DNA of 64,000 nucleotides from Orbaceae bacterium lpD04 (GCA_036251935.1 CP133967.1:1435488-1499487), one strand, 5' to 3'. Shown: positions 18,043 to 27,347, counted from the stretch's first letter. Translations and numbers: made by a program. The notes: a model not told the origin generated them from the letters alone.

Positions 18043-18118
18043 TGGAGCGGGAAACGAGGTTCGAACTCGCGACCTCAACCTTGGCAAGGTTGCGCTCTAC
18101 CAACTGAGCTATTCCCGC
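18043..18118 (-). tRNA. glyW: tRNA-Gly (GCC)
   Basis: 76 bases with encoded CCA. The acceptor stem GCGGGAA pairs with TTCCCGC, the anticodon stem-loop is CAACC-TTGCCAA-GGTTG with anticodon GCC, and the T-loop is GTTCGAAC. It follows tRNA-Leu in the uvrC-pgsA-tRNA order known from E. coli (pgsA-glyW-cysT-leuZ), but with Leu before Gly and no tRNA-Cys. Its 3' end is duplicated at 17189. Confidence 0.97.
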
Positions 18119-18138
18119 ATAGAGACTTGGTATAAAAA

Positions 18139-18225
18139 TGGTGCCCGGGGCGAGACTTGAACTCGCACGGCCAAAAGGCCGAGGGATTTTAAATCCCTTG
18201 TGTCTACCGATTTCACCACCCGGGC
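18139..18225 (-). tRNA. leuZ: tRNA-Leu (UAA)
   Basis: 87 bases including CCA, with the long variable arm of class II tRNAs (CTCGGCCTTTTGGCCGT). Anticodon stem-loop AGGGA-TTTAAAA-TCCCT gives anticodon TAA. Acceptor GCCCGGG pairs with CCCGGGC. Located between pgsA and tRNA-Gly, likely one transcript. Confidence 0.97.
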
Positions 18226-18324
18226 ATTTGGATCGTGATTTAATAAAACCAGTGCATTATACGGCGCTAAATTTTTACATCAAGAATAATTTTACTTATT
18301 TGTGTTTGATCGGTTAAATTTAAA

Positions 18325-18879
18325 TCATTCCAAGTTATCAAGTAGATCATCATGCGCACGCCAAAGGTATTCAAACATTGACCATAACGTTAAAATAACC
18401 GCGATATAAAGCGCAACGAGGCCTGCATAAATAACCAAATCACAAGGGCGCCAAAGTAGCCATGTCAAAGCAGTCATTTGGGCAATCGTTTTTACTTTAC
18501 CTATTACCGATACAGCAACGCTTTTACGTTTGCCAATTTCAGCCATCCATTCACGTAAGGCTGAGATAATAATCTCACGCGAAATCATGATAATTGCAGG
18601 AATTGTTATCCACCAAGCATCATAATGCTCAGTTGCAATAACTAACGCGATTGTAACCATTATTTTATCAGCGACGGGATCTAAAAATGCCCCAAAGCGT
18701 GTTGTTTGACCAAGGCGCCTTGCTAAATAACCGTCAAGCATATCGGTTAGTGCGGCAATTAAAAAAATAAGTGCGGTAAAAAAAGCTGACCATTCAGATG
18801 GTAAATAGAATGCTAATACAAAAAAAGGAATCAAAATGACTCGAAATAACGTTAAATAGATTGGTACATTGAGTTTCAT
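18325..18879 (-). CDS. pgsA: CDP-diacylglycerol-glycerol-3-phosphate 3-phosphatidyltransferase
   Basis: 184 residues from the ATG at 18879 (an in-frame TTG at 18885 is less likely). The CDP-alcohol phosphotransferase motif is complete: [13 protein letters not shown] with downstream [10 protein letters not shown] (D-G-x2-A-R-x8-G-x3-D-x3-D). Several membrane helices. It makes phosphatidylglycerophosphate, the committed step to phosphatidylglycerol and cardiolipin, at the inner membrane. Downstream of uvrC as in other gammaproteobacteria, with tRNA genes following. Confidence 0.96.
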   Translation of the reverse strand: MKLNVPIYLTLFRVILIPFFVLAFYLPSEWSAFFTALIFLIAALTDMLDGYLARRLGQTTRFGAFLDPVADKIMVTIALVIATEHYDAWWITIPAIIMISREIIISALREWMAEIGKRKSVAVSVIGKVKTIAQMTALTWLLWRPCDLVIYAGLVALYIAVILTLWSMFEYLWRAHDDLLDNLE

Positions 18880-18994
18880 AATCAAGCTCTAAATTAATAA
18901 CAAATAAATCAAATGATTAGTTTTATTAGAAAAAAATCAAATTAATACTTAACATGTTGCACTATTAATCTTCATCTTTCAATTATTATTCAGA

Positions 18995-20836
18995 TTATTG
19001 TTGCAAGTTATTGTAAATTTTTTCTGCTAACGGCTTTGATATGCCTTGCACTTGCGAAATTTCGTCAATCGTGGCATTTTTTAACTCTCTTAACCCACCA
19101 AAGTGTTTAAGTAATGCTTGGCGCCGTTTTGCACCGATCCCTTCAATATGTTCTAAAGCGCTATCTGTTAGCTGTTTAGCATTTTTATTTCTTTGTCCAA
19201 CTATTGCATGATCATGCGAGGCATTACGAATTTGCTGGATAAGAAGCAGAGCAGGTGAGTGAGAGTCAAGATAATGCCCTTTACCATGTGCTTCAAAAAA
19301 GAGTGTCTCAAGGCCTTCTTTACGCTCAGAGCCTTTAGCTACACCAATTAAAATAGGATGATTTTTGTTCCATTCGACATTTAACGAATTAAAAACCTGT
19401 AATGCTTGATTAAGTTGCCCTTTACCGCCATCAATAAAAATAATATCAGGAATTTTATCTTCAGGAAGTTGCTTTTTATTATAACGCCTTGTTAATACCT
19501 GATCCATTGCAGCATAGTCATCACCGCCAGTTATGCCAGTGATATTATAGCGACGAAACTCAGATCTTACCGGCCCTTTATCATCAAATACAACACACGA
19601 TGCAATGGTATTTTTGCCCATGAAATGACTGATATCAAAGCATTCCATTCGAGCAATATGTTTGATCCCTAAAAATTCACAAAGCGCGACATAACGCTGT
19701 TTGATTGTTGAACTTTGTAGTAACTTATTTTTTACTTCTTTTTGCGCATTTTCAATCGCAATATTAAGTAGTTTTAAATTATTTCCTTTTGGTTCATCAA
19801 CAATTTTGACCTGATAATTTGCGATAAGCGATAAACTATCTTCCATTGATTTTTTGTCTGATAGTGAATAATTTAATAAAATCTTTTTAGGGATATTACG
19901 ATTTGCATTGCCTTGTAAATAAAACTGGCCTAAGAATGTTTCAATCACTTCTTCAAGCTCTGCATTGGCAGGAATTTTGGGGTAATATGCCCTATGGCCA
20001 AAAGTTTGTCCATTGCGAATAAATAAGACATATACGCAAGCAATACCCGCTTGATAATGAAAGCCAATTGTATCTAAATTATCATTATTGCTATAGATTG
20101 CTTGTTCTTCTTTAATTTTACTAATAGCATGTAGCTGATCACGTAATTTAGCCGCTTTTTCAAACTCAAGCGCCTCACTTGCTTTTAACATATCGTCAGT
20201 TATTTTAGTGACAACTTGGTCTGATTGGTTTTGTAAAAAGAGCCGAACATAATTAACTTGCTCATTGTATTCCTCGTCAGAAACTAGTCCTGCAACACAA
20301 GGCCCAAGGCAACGTTTTATTTGATATTGTAAACAAGGCCGGCTACGATTAGCATAAGTGGCATTAGCACATTGCCGTATTGGGAATGTTTTTTGCATTA
20401 ATGCTAAAATTTGTTTAACGGCGTAGGAGCTCGGATAAGGACCAAAAAACTCATCTTGTTTACGATTAATCGAGCCTCGGTAGAGTGATAATTGTGGGTG
20501 CCTTTCTTTACTTATTTTGATAAATGGATAACTTTTATCATCTTTTAGCAGCACATTATAACGTGGTTGATATTTTTTTATGTAAGTCTGTTCAAGTAAT
20601 AGCGCTTCAGTTTCGGTATTGGTCAACGTGAATTCAACATGATCAATATGGCTAACTAATAGATCTGTTTTTAAGGTTTTTACGCTACTATTAAAATAAC
20701 TTTTTAAGCGGTTATTTAAATCTTTGGCTTTACCAACATAGATAATAATATTTTTATCATTAAACATTTGGTAAATCCCCGGTTTATGGGGGACTGTTTT
20801 TAAAAATGATACAGAATCAAAGCGCTCTTGTTTCAT
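18995..20836 (-). CDS. uvrC: Excinuclease ABC subunit C
   Basis: 613 residues from the ATG at 20836 (upstream TTG and CTG codons are in frame but lack support). Domains in order: GIY-YIG nuclease (PGIYQMFNDKNIIIYVGKA, about 18-36), the Cys-rich linker (CLQYQIKRCLGPCVAG), a UVR motif (EALEFEKAAKLRDQL), the RNase H-like nuclease domain (CFDISHFMG, FIDGGKGQLNQA) and C-terminal helix-hairpin-helix repeats (LEHIEGIGAKRRQALLKHFGG). It cuts both sides of bulky lesions after UvrB loading. Upstream of pgsA as in E. coli. Confidence 0.97.
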   Translation of the reverse strand: MKQERFDSVSFLKTVPHKPGIYQMFNDKNIIIYVGKAKDLNNRLKSYFNSSVKTLKTDLLVSHIDHVEFTLTNTETEALLLEQTYIKKYQPRYNVLLKDDKSYPFIKISKERHPQLSLYRGSINRKQDEFFGPYPSSYAVKQILALMQKTFPIRQCANATYANRSRPCLQYQIKRCLGPCVAGLVSDEEYNEQVNYVRLFLQNQSDQVVTKITDDMLKASEALEFEKAAKLRDQLHAISKIKEEQAIYSNNDNLDTIGFHYQAGIACVYVLFIRNGQTFGHRAYYPKIPANAELEEVIETFLGQFYLQGNANRNIPKKILLNYSLSDKKSMEDSLSLIANYQVKIVDEPKGNNLKLLNIAIENAQKEVKNKLLQSSTIKQRYVALCEFLGIKHIARMECFDISHFMGKNTIASCVVFDDKGPVRSEFRRYNITGITGGDDYAAMDQVLTRRYNKKQLPEDKIPDIIFIDGGKGQLNQALQVFNSLNVEWNKNHPILIGVAKGSERKEGLETLFFEAHGKGHYLDSHSPALLLIQQIRNASHDHAIVGQRNKNAKQLTDSALEHIEGIGAKRRQALLKHFGGLRELKNATIDEISQVQGISKPLAEKIYNNLQQ

Positions 20837-20863
20837 AAACAGCAATCACAATATTAATAAACA

Positions 20864-21553
20864 TTAATGTGTAGTGCTCTCAAATGCAAGAGCACGTTTC
20901 TCAATTAATCTCATCATGATGCTTAATAAACCATTTATCAAGAGATAAATACAACCAGTCGCAATAAATATGGAAAATTCATAGTAAGTACCATAGAGGA
21001 ATTGGTTATACCCCATGATATCCATTAACGTAATTGTTGACGTTAATGCGGTGCCCTTAACGACAAAAATAATTTCATTTGAATAAGTCGATAAGGCGCG
21101 TTTTAATGCATAAGGTAAAATAACTTTCAATGTTTGGGTTTTATTCATACCTAGCGCAACACAAGCTTGCCATTGACCTTGTGGCACCGCTTTAATTGCA
21201 CCTGCAAATATTTGAGTTGTGTAAGCGGCGCTATTTAAGGTTAATGCTAAATACGCGCAAAACCATGGCTGCGATATGACGCGCCATAAGCTTGGTAGAT
21301 TTTGACTGATAAACGTAAATTGCGCCGGGCCATAATAGATTAGAAAGAGCTGGACTAATAATGGTGTACCAGTAAATACAATAAGGTAGGTTTTAATCGG
21401 TTTTACGATATACCACTTGCTTGTTGTCGTTATCAATACAGAAAGTATGATAGCAATCAAACATGCAGTGATAATACCTGCAAAACTTAATGATAGCGTT
21501 ACTGGCAATCCTTTAATCAGGATTGAAAAATAGTCGAAAAATTTATCTGACAT
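20864..21553 (-). CDS. artM: Arginine ABC transporter permease ArtM
   Basis: About 230 residues with five or so membrane helices and the amino-acid permease EAA-type loop (GQWQACVALGMNKTQTLKVILPYAL). The ATG at 21553 is preferred; a GTG at 21556 directly before it is also possible, both served by AAGGAG. It pairs with ArtQ to form the channel of the arginine importer. It begins 12 bases after the artQ stop, completing the order artP-artI-artQ-artM as in E. coli. Confidence 0.92.
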   Translation of the reverse strand: MSDKFFDYFSILIKGLPVTLSLSFAGIITACLIAIILSVLITTTSKWYIVKPIKTYLIVFTGTPLLVQLFLIYYGPAQFTFISQNLPSLWRVISQPWFCAYLALTLNSAAYTTQIFAGAIKAVPQGQWQACVALGMNKTQTLKVILPYALKRALSTYSNEIIFVVKGTALTSTITLMDIMGYNQFLYGTYYEFSIFIATGCIYLLINGLLSIMMRLIEKRALAFESTTH

Positions 21554-21565
21554 CACATATACTCC

Positions 21566-22327
21566 TTATTTCTCTGTCACTGTTGAAGTCGTTTCAAAAT
21601 AAAGAGCTTTAGTTTCAAGCTTCTGTAGTAATTTTTGGCTAATTAACGATATGACTAAATAAATTCCAGCGGCAATTAAATACCAAGTAAAAGGGTTATG
21701 AGTACTTGCGATAATACTGCGTGTTTGCATCATGATATCATTTATCGTAATGAGTGAAACTAATGCAGTATCTTTCAATAAAACTAACCATTGATTACCA
21801 AGCCCTGGCAGCGCATGCCGCCAAATTTGTGGCATAATGATGCGAAATAAAGTTCGAGGTTTGCTGATCCCTAATACTTCAGCCGCTTGCTTTTGACCAA
21901 CAGGGATCGCTTTAAAGGCGCCGCGTAACGTCTGTGATGCATAAGCTGCATAAAGTAATGATAAAGCGATGATCCCACATAAAATAGGGCTTACATCAAA
22001 ACTGGTGATTTCTAAGTGAAAATTTAATTCGGTAAAGCCTAATGGAATAGATAAATCAACGCCGCCAGCTAACACATTATCGGCTAAAAAGATCAGTAAA
22101 AAAGGAATACCATTATAAATGGCGATAACAACTAAGATCTCTGGCAGTGAGCGAACAATGGTGACAATTATTGATATTAACCATGCGATAGGTTTTAATC
22201 GGCAAGATTCAAGTATAGTAAATAAAAATGCAAGGAGTAAACCGAACACGAGTGAAGTGAACGCAATAAATAGCGTCGTTTTTGTTGCATCTAATAGCGG
22301 TACAAAATAATTTAGCCAATCAAACAT
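21566..22327 (-). CDS. artQ: Arginine ABC transporter permease ArtQ
   Basis: 253 residues, hydrophobic, with the HisMQ-type EAA loop (VGQKQAAEVLGISKPRTLFRIIMPQIW). Slightly longer than E. coli ArtQ because of an extra loop around residues 85-100. Forms the inner membrane channel with ArtM. A hairpin at 22371 separates it from the binding-protein gene upstream. Confidence 0.92.
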   Translation of the reverse strand: MFDWLNYFVPLLDATKTTLFIAFTSLVFGLLLAFLFTILESCRLKPIAWLISIIVTIVRSLPEILVVIAIYNGIPFLLIFLADNVLAGGVDLSIPLGFTELNFHLEITSFDVSPILCGIIALSLLYAAYASQTLRGAFKAIPVGQKQAAEVLGISKPRTLFRIIMPQIWRHALPGLGNQWLVLLKDTALVSLITINDIMMQTRSIIASTHNPFTWYLIAAGIYLVISLISQKLLQKLETKALYFETTSTVTEK

Positions 22328-22370
22328 AATTAAAATTTATCTATTTATATCATTCATTAAAAAGAAAATA

Positions 22371-22386
22371 GCCGCTAGTATGCGGC
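22371..22386 (-). terminator. Partial terminator between artI and artQ
   Basis: GCCGC-6-GCGGC hairpin followed on the minus strand by a T-rich stretch. In ABC operons such partial stops after the binding-protein gene let it be made in excess over the permeases. Confidence 0.55.
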
Positions 22387-22413
22387 ATATCAAAGTTAGT
22401 TAATGGCACTTTG

Positions 22414-23148
22414 TTATTTTTTTTCAAACCATTTTTTGTAGATAGTATCATAGCTACCATCTGCTTTTATTGTTGCTAAGGCTTGATTAAGTTGACTTAG
22501 CAGTTCGCTATTACCTTTACGAACCGCAATGGCAAGTCCTGAACCAAAAAAATCAGGGTCGGTTACTTTCTCATCAAGCTGGGTTAAGGTTGGATTATTA
22601 TTTAACCAATCATCCGCAACAGCTGAATCACTTAAGGTTGCATCAATCCTTCCTGCTTTTAGATCTAAAATAGCGTACTCATAACTATCATAGCTAACCA
22701 CTTCAATTTCAGGGTGTTTTTGCATTAAGTATTTTTGATGTGTAGTACCATTTTGAATACCAACGCGTTTACCTTTAAGCTCATCAATCGTTTTAAAACT
22801 ATCTTTATTAACCGTGAAAGTTGCGGCATTATCAGTATAATAAAAATCAGTAAAATCAATTTGTTCACTTCGCGCAGGGGTAACATCAATGCCAGATATT
22901 GCGGCATCAATTCGACGCGTTTTTAAACTTGGAATTAAACTATCAAAGGATTGATTTGTAAATTTACAGGTATATTGTAATTCTTCGCAAATTTTATTAG
23001 CAATATCGATATCAAAGCCAACTAGCTGATTATTTTCATCATAAAACTCGTAAGGTGCATAAGTTGCTTCTAAACCAAAGTTAATATTTTTAGCTGAAGC
23101 ACCAAATACTGCGCTAGCGAGCGCTGCAATGAGTAAAATTTTCTTCAT
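22414..23148 (-). CDS. artI: Arginine ABC transporter periplasmic binding protein
   Basis: 244 residues with a signal peptide ending near residue 19 (VFGASA-KN). The solute-binding family 3 signature is present: ATYAPYEFYDENNQLVGFDIDIAN, then GIDVTPARSEQIDFTDFYY and GKRVGIQNGTTHQKYL. It captures arginine (or related basic amino acids) for ArtPQM. Located between artP and artQ; only one binding protein is present where E. coli has ArtI and ArtJ. Confidence 0.92.
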   Translation of the reverse strand: MKKILLIAALASAVFGASAKNINFGLEATYAPYEFYDENNQLVGFDIDIANKICEELQYTCKFTNQSFDSLIPSLKTRRIDAAISGIDVTPARSEQIDFTDFYYTDNAATFTVNKDSFKTIDELKGKRVGIQNGTTHQKYLMQKHPEIEVVSYDSYEYAILDLKAGRIDATLSDSAVADDWLNNNPTLTQLDEKVTDPDFFGSGLAIAVRKGNSELLSQLNQALATIKADGSYDTIYKKWFEKK

Positions 23149-23172
23149 AAATTCACCTTTATTTTAATTTTA

Positions 23173-23901
23173 TTAATGAGATAAATACATTTGAAATTGT
23201 TTGGAAATAGGGTGAATAAAACAGGATTTATCACCTTGTTCAACTATCTTTCCTTTTTCCATATAAATGACTTGAGATGCAATTTTTTTAGCAAAATCAA
23301 CTTCATGAGTCACAATAATTTGGGTAATGCCTGTTTCTGACAACTCTTTTATAATTTCAGCAACTTGTGAGGTTATTTCAGGATCTAATGCCGCAGTCGG
23401 TTCATCAAATAACAAAATCTTAGGCTCCATCATCAATGCCCGTGCAATTGCAACGCGTTGTTGTTGACCGCCCGATAAATGAAGCGGGTAGCGATTACTC
23501 ATGCTATCAAGTTGTAACCTAGATAAAATTTTATGCGCTTTATCGATGGCTTCTGCCTTTGGTGCACCCAACACTTGACAAGGGGCTTCAATCAAATTGT
23601 CTAAAACCGTAAGGTGTGGCCATAAATTATAGTTTTGAAAAACCATTCCCACATTTGTGCGTAATTTTTTGACCATTAGTTCAGCTGGTTTTTGCGTAAA
23701 TTGAAAATCAAGATCAGCGATAGTCATAGAGCCAGAGGTTGGCACTTCAAGTAGATTAAAGACTTTTAATAAAGAGCTTTTACCCGCACCGCTAGGGCCG
23801 AGTAATACAATTGTTTCACCTAATGGGTAGCTAAATGAGATATCGCATAAAGCCTGATGTGAACCATAAAAACAGTTAATATGGTTTAATTCAATGTTCA
23901 T
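23173..23901 (-). CDS. artP: Arginine ABC transporter ATP-binding protein
   Basis: 242 residues. Walker [10 protein letters not shown] near 34-42, signature LSGGQQQR near 143-150, Walker [15 protein letters not shown]-loop VTHEVDFAK. First gene of the artPIQM operon, preceded by an ArgR-box-like site. Confidence 0.95.
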   Translation of the reverse strand: MNIELNHINCFYGSHQALCDISFSYPLGETIVLLGPSGAGKSSLLKVFNLLEVPTSGSMTIADLDFQFTQKPAELMVKKLRTNVGMVFQNYNLWPHLTVLDNLIEAPCQVLGAPKAEAIDKAHKILSRLQLDSMSNRYPLHLSGGQQQRVAIARALMMEPKILLFDEPTAALDPEITSQVAEIIKELSETGITQIIVTHEVDFAKKIASQVIYMEKGKIVEQGDKSCFIHPISKQFQMYLSH

Positions 23902-23953
23902 AAATTATTTAAGATAATATTTAAATTAAAACTGATTAAATATTATATTTTTT

Positions 23954-23967
23954 TGCATAAAGATGCA
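23954..23967. promoter_or_regulatory. Candidate ArgR box upstream of artP
   Basis: TGCATAAAGATGCA follows the ArgR half-box pattern TGNAT-N4-ATNCA. It lies 53-66 bases before the artP start, where ArgR represses the E. coli art operons. A second box usually follows with 2-3 bases spacing but is not clear here. Confidence 0.55.
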
Positions 23968-23982
23968 ATCTAAATTATTAGA

Positions 23983-24669
23983 TTATTGAGCGGGCGAGGT
24001 AATATTTTCATCGAGTTTAGGTAAATCATCCGTTTCACGAACAATTGGTAACATTGGGCCTAAAAATTTTGGCTCTTTATTAAGAATATAAATATCAATA
24101 AATGCACTCATTCTAGCAAGCATTTCACGAATTCTAATCATTTTGATATTATTGGGTGTAGGTACGGCAAAGCACTTGGCATCGATTCCTTGAGATTGTG
24201 CAATAAACAGTGCTCGCTCGCAATGAAACTCTTGAGTAACAATTGTAAAATTATTTGCGTCAAATACTTTATTAGCCCGAATAATTGAGTCTAATGTTCT
24301 AAAACCAGCATAATCAAGTACGATAGCCGAGCTTGGAATGCCCGCTTTAATTAGATCTCGTCTCATCATTATTGGTTCATTATAGCTCATAAGCGCATTA
24401 TCGCCGCTAAGTAATAAGTAATCGACTTTACCTAATTGATAAAGCTCAATTGCCCCATTGATGCGATTTTTATAAAAAACATTAATTCCACCGCCTTTGA
24501 TATATTTTGACGTCCCTAAAACCACGCCAACCGAACTTGGTGGAATATCATTATAGTTATGGTAAATATAAGGCTCTGTTTTAAGGCTAATCCAACAATC
24601 CAATGAAAATATTGTGATTGTTGTAACAACCATTAAATAGAGAATATATTTAAGTATTTTTTTAAACAT
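23983..24669 (-). CDS. sanA: SanA-like DUF218 envelope protein
   Basis: 228 residues. An N-terminal membrane anchor (about 7-28) is followed by the DUF218 domain with GVVLGTSKYIKGGGINVFYKNRINGAIELYQLGKVDYLLLSGDN, close to E. coli SanA, which is linked to envelope barrier function and vancomycin tolerance at high temperature. TQEFHCERALFIAQSQG is the second family motif. The preceding two genes are yohJ/yohK-like; in E. coli cdd sits between yohK and sanA, and it is absent here. Confidence 0.88.
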   Translation of the reverse strand: MFKKILKYILYLMVVTTITIFSLDCWISLKTEPYIYHNYNDIPPSSVGVVLGTSKYIKGGGINVFYKNRINGAIELYQLGKVDYLLLSGDNALMSYNEPIMMRRDLIKAGIPSSAIVLDYAGFRTLDSIIRANKVFDANNFTIVTQEFHCERALFIAQSQGIDAKCFAVPTPNNIKMIRIREMLARMSAFIDIYILNKEPKFLGPMLPIVRETDDLPKLDENITSPAQ

Positions 24670-24679
24670 TAATTTACCT

Positions 24680-25369
24680 CTATAACCAATTATGTAGTGT
24701 TACAAGGATTGGGAATAGAAACGGGGCGGCTAATGATGTCATAATACCACATAAAACTAATGCTAAAGAGCTATAAGCGCCTTCATGATAATTTACTTCA
24801 ATAGATCTTGCTGTGCCAACGGCGTGAGATACACTGCCAATAGCAAGTCCTCTTGCTGCAACGGTATTGATCTTAAATAAATTTAGCAATTGATGACCGA
24901 AAATAGCACCGAGTATGCCGACAACAATAACCGTTAATGCGGTAATTGATGGAACGCCACCTTGATTTTCTGAAACGGTTACGGCGATGGCTGTTGTTAC
25001 TGATTTTGGTAAAATCGATGCCGCTACTTCAGGATCTGCTCCAAGCCAAAAGGCAATACATACCCCAGATATCATTGATGATAATGAGGCGATAAAAGTG
25101 ATAAAAATAATCGATTTCCAGCGGGATTTTATTTGAGGGATCATTTCATATAAAGGATAAGCAAGAGCGACAACTGAGTAAGGCAGTAAATCATTAATCC
25201 AGCGGACATGATAAAAATATTCGCTGTAAGACGTACCCGTTAACAGTAAAATCGGAATAAGTATGATTGTCGATACGACTAAAGGATTAAATAACGTGCT
25301 TTTTATTTTAATGGCTAAGTGGCGCGTTAAGAAAAATATGATGATGGTTAAAGGTAGCATCCAAATCAT
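24680..25369 (-). CDS. yohK: LrgB/YohK-family membrane protein
   Basis: 229 residues, seven or eight membrane helices. Family motif LPKSVTTAIAVTVSENQGGVPSITA near the middle and SHAVGTARSIE later. Its ATG overlaps the stop of the LrgA-like gene (TAATG), showing translational coupling. LrgAB/CidAB pairs influence murein hydrolase activity or export small organic acids; the enterobacterial role is uncertain. Confidence 0.9.
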   Translation of the reverse strand: MIWMLPLTIIIFFLTRHLAIKIKSTLFNPLVVSTIILIPILLLTGTSYSEYFYHVRWINDLLPYSVVALAYPLYEMIPQIKSRWKSIIFITFIASLSSMISGVCIAFWLGADPEVAASILPKSVTTAIAVTVSENQGGVPSITALTVIVVGILGAIFGHQLLNLFKINTVAARGLAIGSVSHAVGTARSIEVNYHEGAYSSLALVLCGIMTSLAAPFLFPILVTLHNWL

Positions 25370-25824
25370 TATTTTTGCTCCTGATTGACATCGGCAGGAT
25401 CATTTATTGGGGGTAAAGAGCGTGAGTGTAGATGCTGAGTTAGCCAGCCAATAAAGAGCATAACGATAAATGTGCTGGCAATACTTGCAACTAAAATCGG
25501 TACCCAGCTTTCAATTAAATAAATATAGTTGTCCATAATTCCCATCGCAGCAGGAATAAATAAGATTGTCATATAACGCATGAACAAGTTGCAGCCATTA
25601 CGGATCCATCTAGATGGAATTAGTTGAAATACCAACATAAAAAACAAAATCAATAAACCAAGAATACTTCCTGGGATTGTAATTGGTAAAAGTGTTGAAA
25701 TAAAATTACCAACCCATAGGCAAATAAATAAAATAAGAAAACTGCGCCCATAATTAAATGTAGTATAGTAAAGGGAATATACGCGATGACGCATTGTTGC
25801 ATGACGAGCTAAAAAATGTTTCAT
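25369..25824 (-). CDS. yohJ: CidA/LrgA (YohJ)-family membrane protein
   Basis: 151 residues with four membrane helices. The family core ITIPGSILGLLILFFMLVFQLIP and the following FIPAAMGIMD are clear. First gene of the yohJ-yohK pair. The hydrophilic C-terminus after about residue 132 is longer than usual. Confidence 0.88.
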   Translation of the reverse strand: MKHFLARHATMRHRVYSLYYTTFNYGRSFLILFICLWVGNFISTLLPITIPGSILGLLILFFMLVFQLIPSRWIRNGCNLFMRYMTILFIPAAMGIMDNYIYLIESWVPILVASIASTFIVMLFIGWLTQHLHSRSLPPINDPADVNQEQK

Positions 25825-26056
25825 GGTTAGTGGCTATTATGTTATCAAGAAGCAATCTTTATTGACATTATCATACGCGTTTATCTGCTTTTTGACAAAA
25901 TGAATGTAATAAATAATTATTTTTTATCATCACATTATTAGATATTTTTATTTATTTGTAAGTAGAGACTGCAATAAAACCATTTATGCAATATAGTATA
26001 TAACCAAAATTGGACAATAAATTATAATCCAAGATTAACAAAAGGCTGTATTTTAT

Positions 26057-26422
26057 ATGAAAAAAAATTTATTTATGGTGCTTGGCTTTTTATCCTTTTT
26101 TTTAGGAACCATAGGTATTTTTTTGCCATTATTGCCAACAGTGCCATTTTATTTGTTAACCGCTTACCTTTGGATGAATAGTTCAGATAAATTACATCGA
26201 TATCTGGTTAATTCTAAATATTATCAAAAATACGTTCAGCAAACATTAATTGAAAAGAACGTAACCCCTAAAAAATTATTCAAAATGTTATTAGCGGTAT
26301 TTATTGTATTAATGATCCCTTTTATTTTGTTTAACTCTTTACATGTACGAATCATATTAGCAATTGTATTTATTGCTCATATTATCGGTGGCTATTTATA
26401 CTTTATCCGTAAACCTCGTTAG
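26057..26422 (+). CDS. ybaN: YbaN-family small inner membrane protein (DUF454)
   Basis: 121 residues, three membrane helices. The N-terminal GTIGIFLPLLPTVPFYLLTAYLW is the DUF454 hallmark. E. coli YbaN is uncharacterised. Ribosome binding site AAGG-type about 15 bases upstream is weak. Confidence 0.88.
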   Translation: MKKNLFMVLGFLSFFLGTIGIFLPLLPTVPFYLLTAYLWMNSSDKLHRYLVNSKYYQKYVQQTLIEKNVTPKKLFKMLLAVFIVLMIPFILFNSLHVRIILAIVFIAHIIGGYLYFIRKPR

Positions 26423-26455
26423 GTTTATAACAATCATTTAATCATTGAATTTTCA

Positions 26456-26489
26456 CTATAATGATACCTTACAACAAAAAAATAACGAA
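26456..26489. repeat. 34-bp intergenic repeat, copy 1
   Basis: Matches 41728-41761 at 31 of 34 positions. The shared core contains a TATAAT hexamer and TTACAACAAAA followed by TAACGAA. In both places a hairpin follows at once on the right side. Meaning unknown. Confidence 0.7.
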
Positions 26490-26491
26490 AA

Positions 26492-26519
26492 AGCACTAAT
26501 ATGACTTATTAATAGTGCT
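26492..26519 (-). terminator. Hairpin next to the 34-bp repeat
   Basis: AGCACTA/TAGTGCT stem with a long AT-rich loop. On the minus strand it is followed by TTTTTCG, which looks like a terminator, yet no leftward gene ends here. It may end an unannotated transcript, or be part of the repeated element. Confidence 0.4.
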
Positions 26520-26633
26520 AATAATATAAAAAGTAATTCGTGATTTTGACAATTAGTGATATTGGGTAATGTTAAATTGAGTATAATATTAATTCGCGTA
26601 TAATTGCCTGTTATTTTGTAATATTGATAATTC

Positions 26634-27347
26634 ATGTCTATGATTCACTTAACTGATAAAAACTCTCCTCTACATGAAAAATTAGAAATTGGCCTATTAT
26701 TAGCGGTAGTTGGCGGTTTTTTAGATGCTTATTCATTTTTATGTTATGGCGGGGTATTTGCTAACGCTCAGACGGGTAATATGGTATTACTGGGCGTAAG
26801 TCTTATTAACGCCGATTATATTAACTTTTTTCATTATTTAATCCCCATTATTGCTTTCTCTTTTGGTATTTTAATGACGGAATATTTATTGAAATATCTG
26901 TCAGGTAGTTTTTATATTTGGGTACTTATTACTGAAATTATCATTTTATTTATTATTGCATTTTTACCCGATAATACGCCACAAGTTGTTGTGACTGCTG
27001 CAATTTCATTTATGTGTTCAATTCAAATTGGTAGCTTTCGTAAAATATGTGGAGCGCCTTATACTAGTACTATGTGTACTGGTAATCTTCGCTCGGCAAT
27101 GGGATCACTCTTCCTCGCTATTTCAAACAAAGATAGTCACTCTTTAATACAAGGTTTACGTTACTTATCGATTATTTTATTTTTCTGTATTGGCGCGGCT
27201 ATTGGTGCCATCTGTGTTAATTGGTGGGGAAAAATATCAGTATTACTTTGCTGTTTGTTATTTTCTATATTATTACTACTTATTATTCGAGATCTGATTT
27301 ACATCAAACGTAAACAGCAACAATTAAGTGATGCTATTAATAAATAG
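26634..27347 (+). CDS. YoaK-family membrane protein (DUF1275)
   Basis: 237 residues with six membrane helices. Family motifs GGFLDAYSFLCYGGVFANAQTGN and then QIGSFRKICGAPYTSTMCTGNLRSA are both present. Function of DUF1275 proteins is unknown; E. coli YoaK is one member. Followed 48 bases later by the PerM-like gene. Confidence 0.88.
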   Translation: MSMIHLTDKNSPLHEKLEIGLLLAVVGGFLDAYSFLCYGGVFANAQTGNMVLLGVSLINADYINFFHYLIPIIAFSFGILMTEYLLKYLSGSFYIWVLITEIIILFIIAFLPDNTPQVVVTAAISFMCSIQIGSFRKICGAPYTSTMCTGNLRSAMGSLFLAISNKDSHSLIQGLRYLSIILFFCIGAAIGAICVNWWGKISVLLCCLLFSILLLLIIRDLIYIKRKQQQLSDAINK

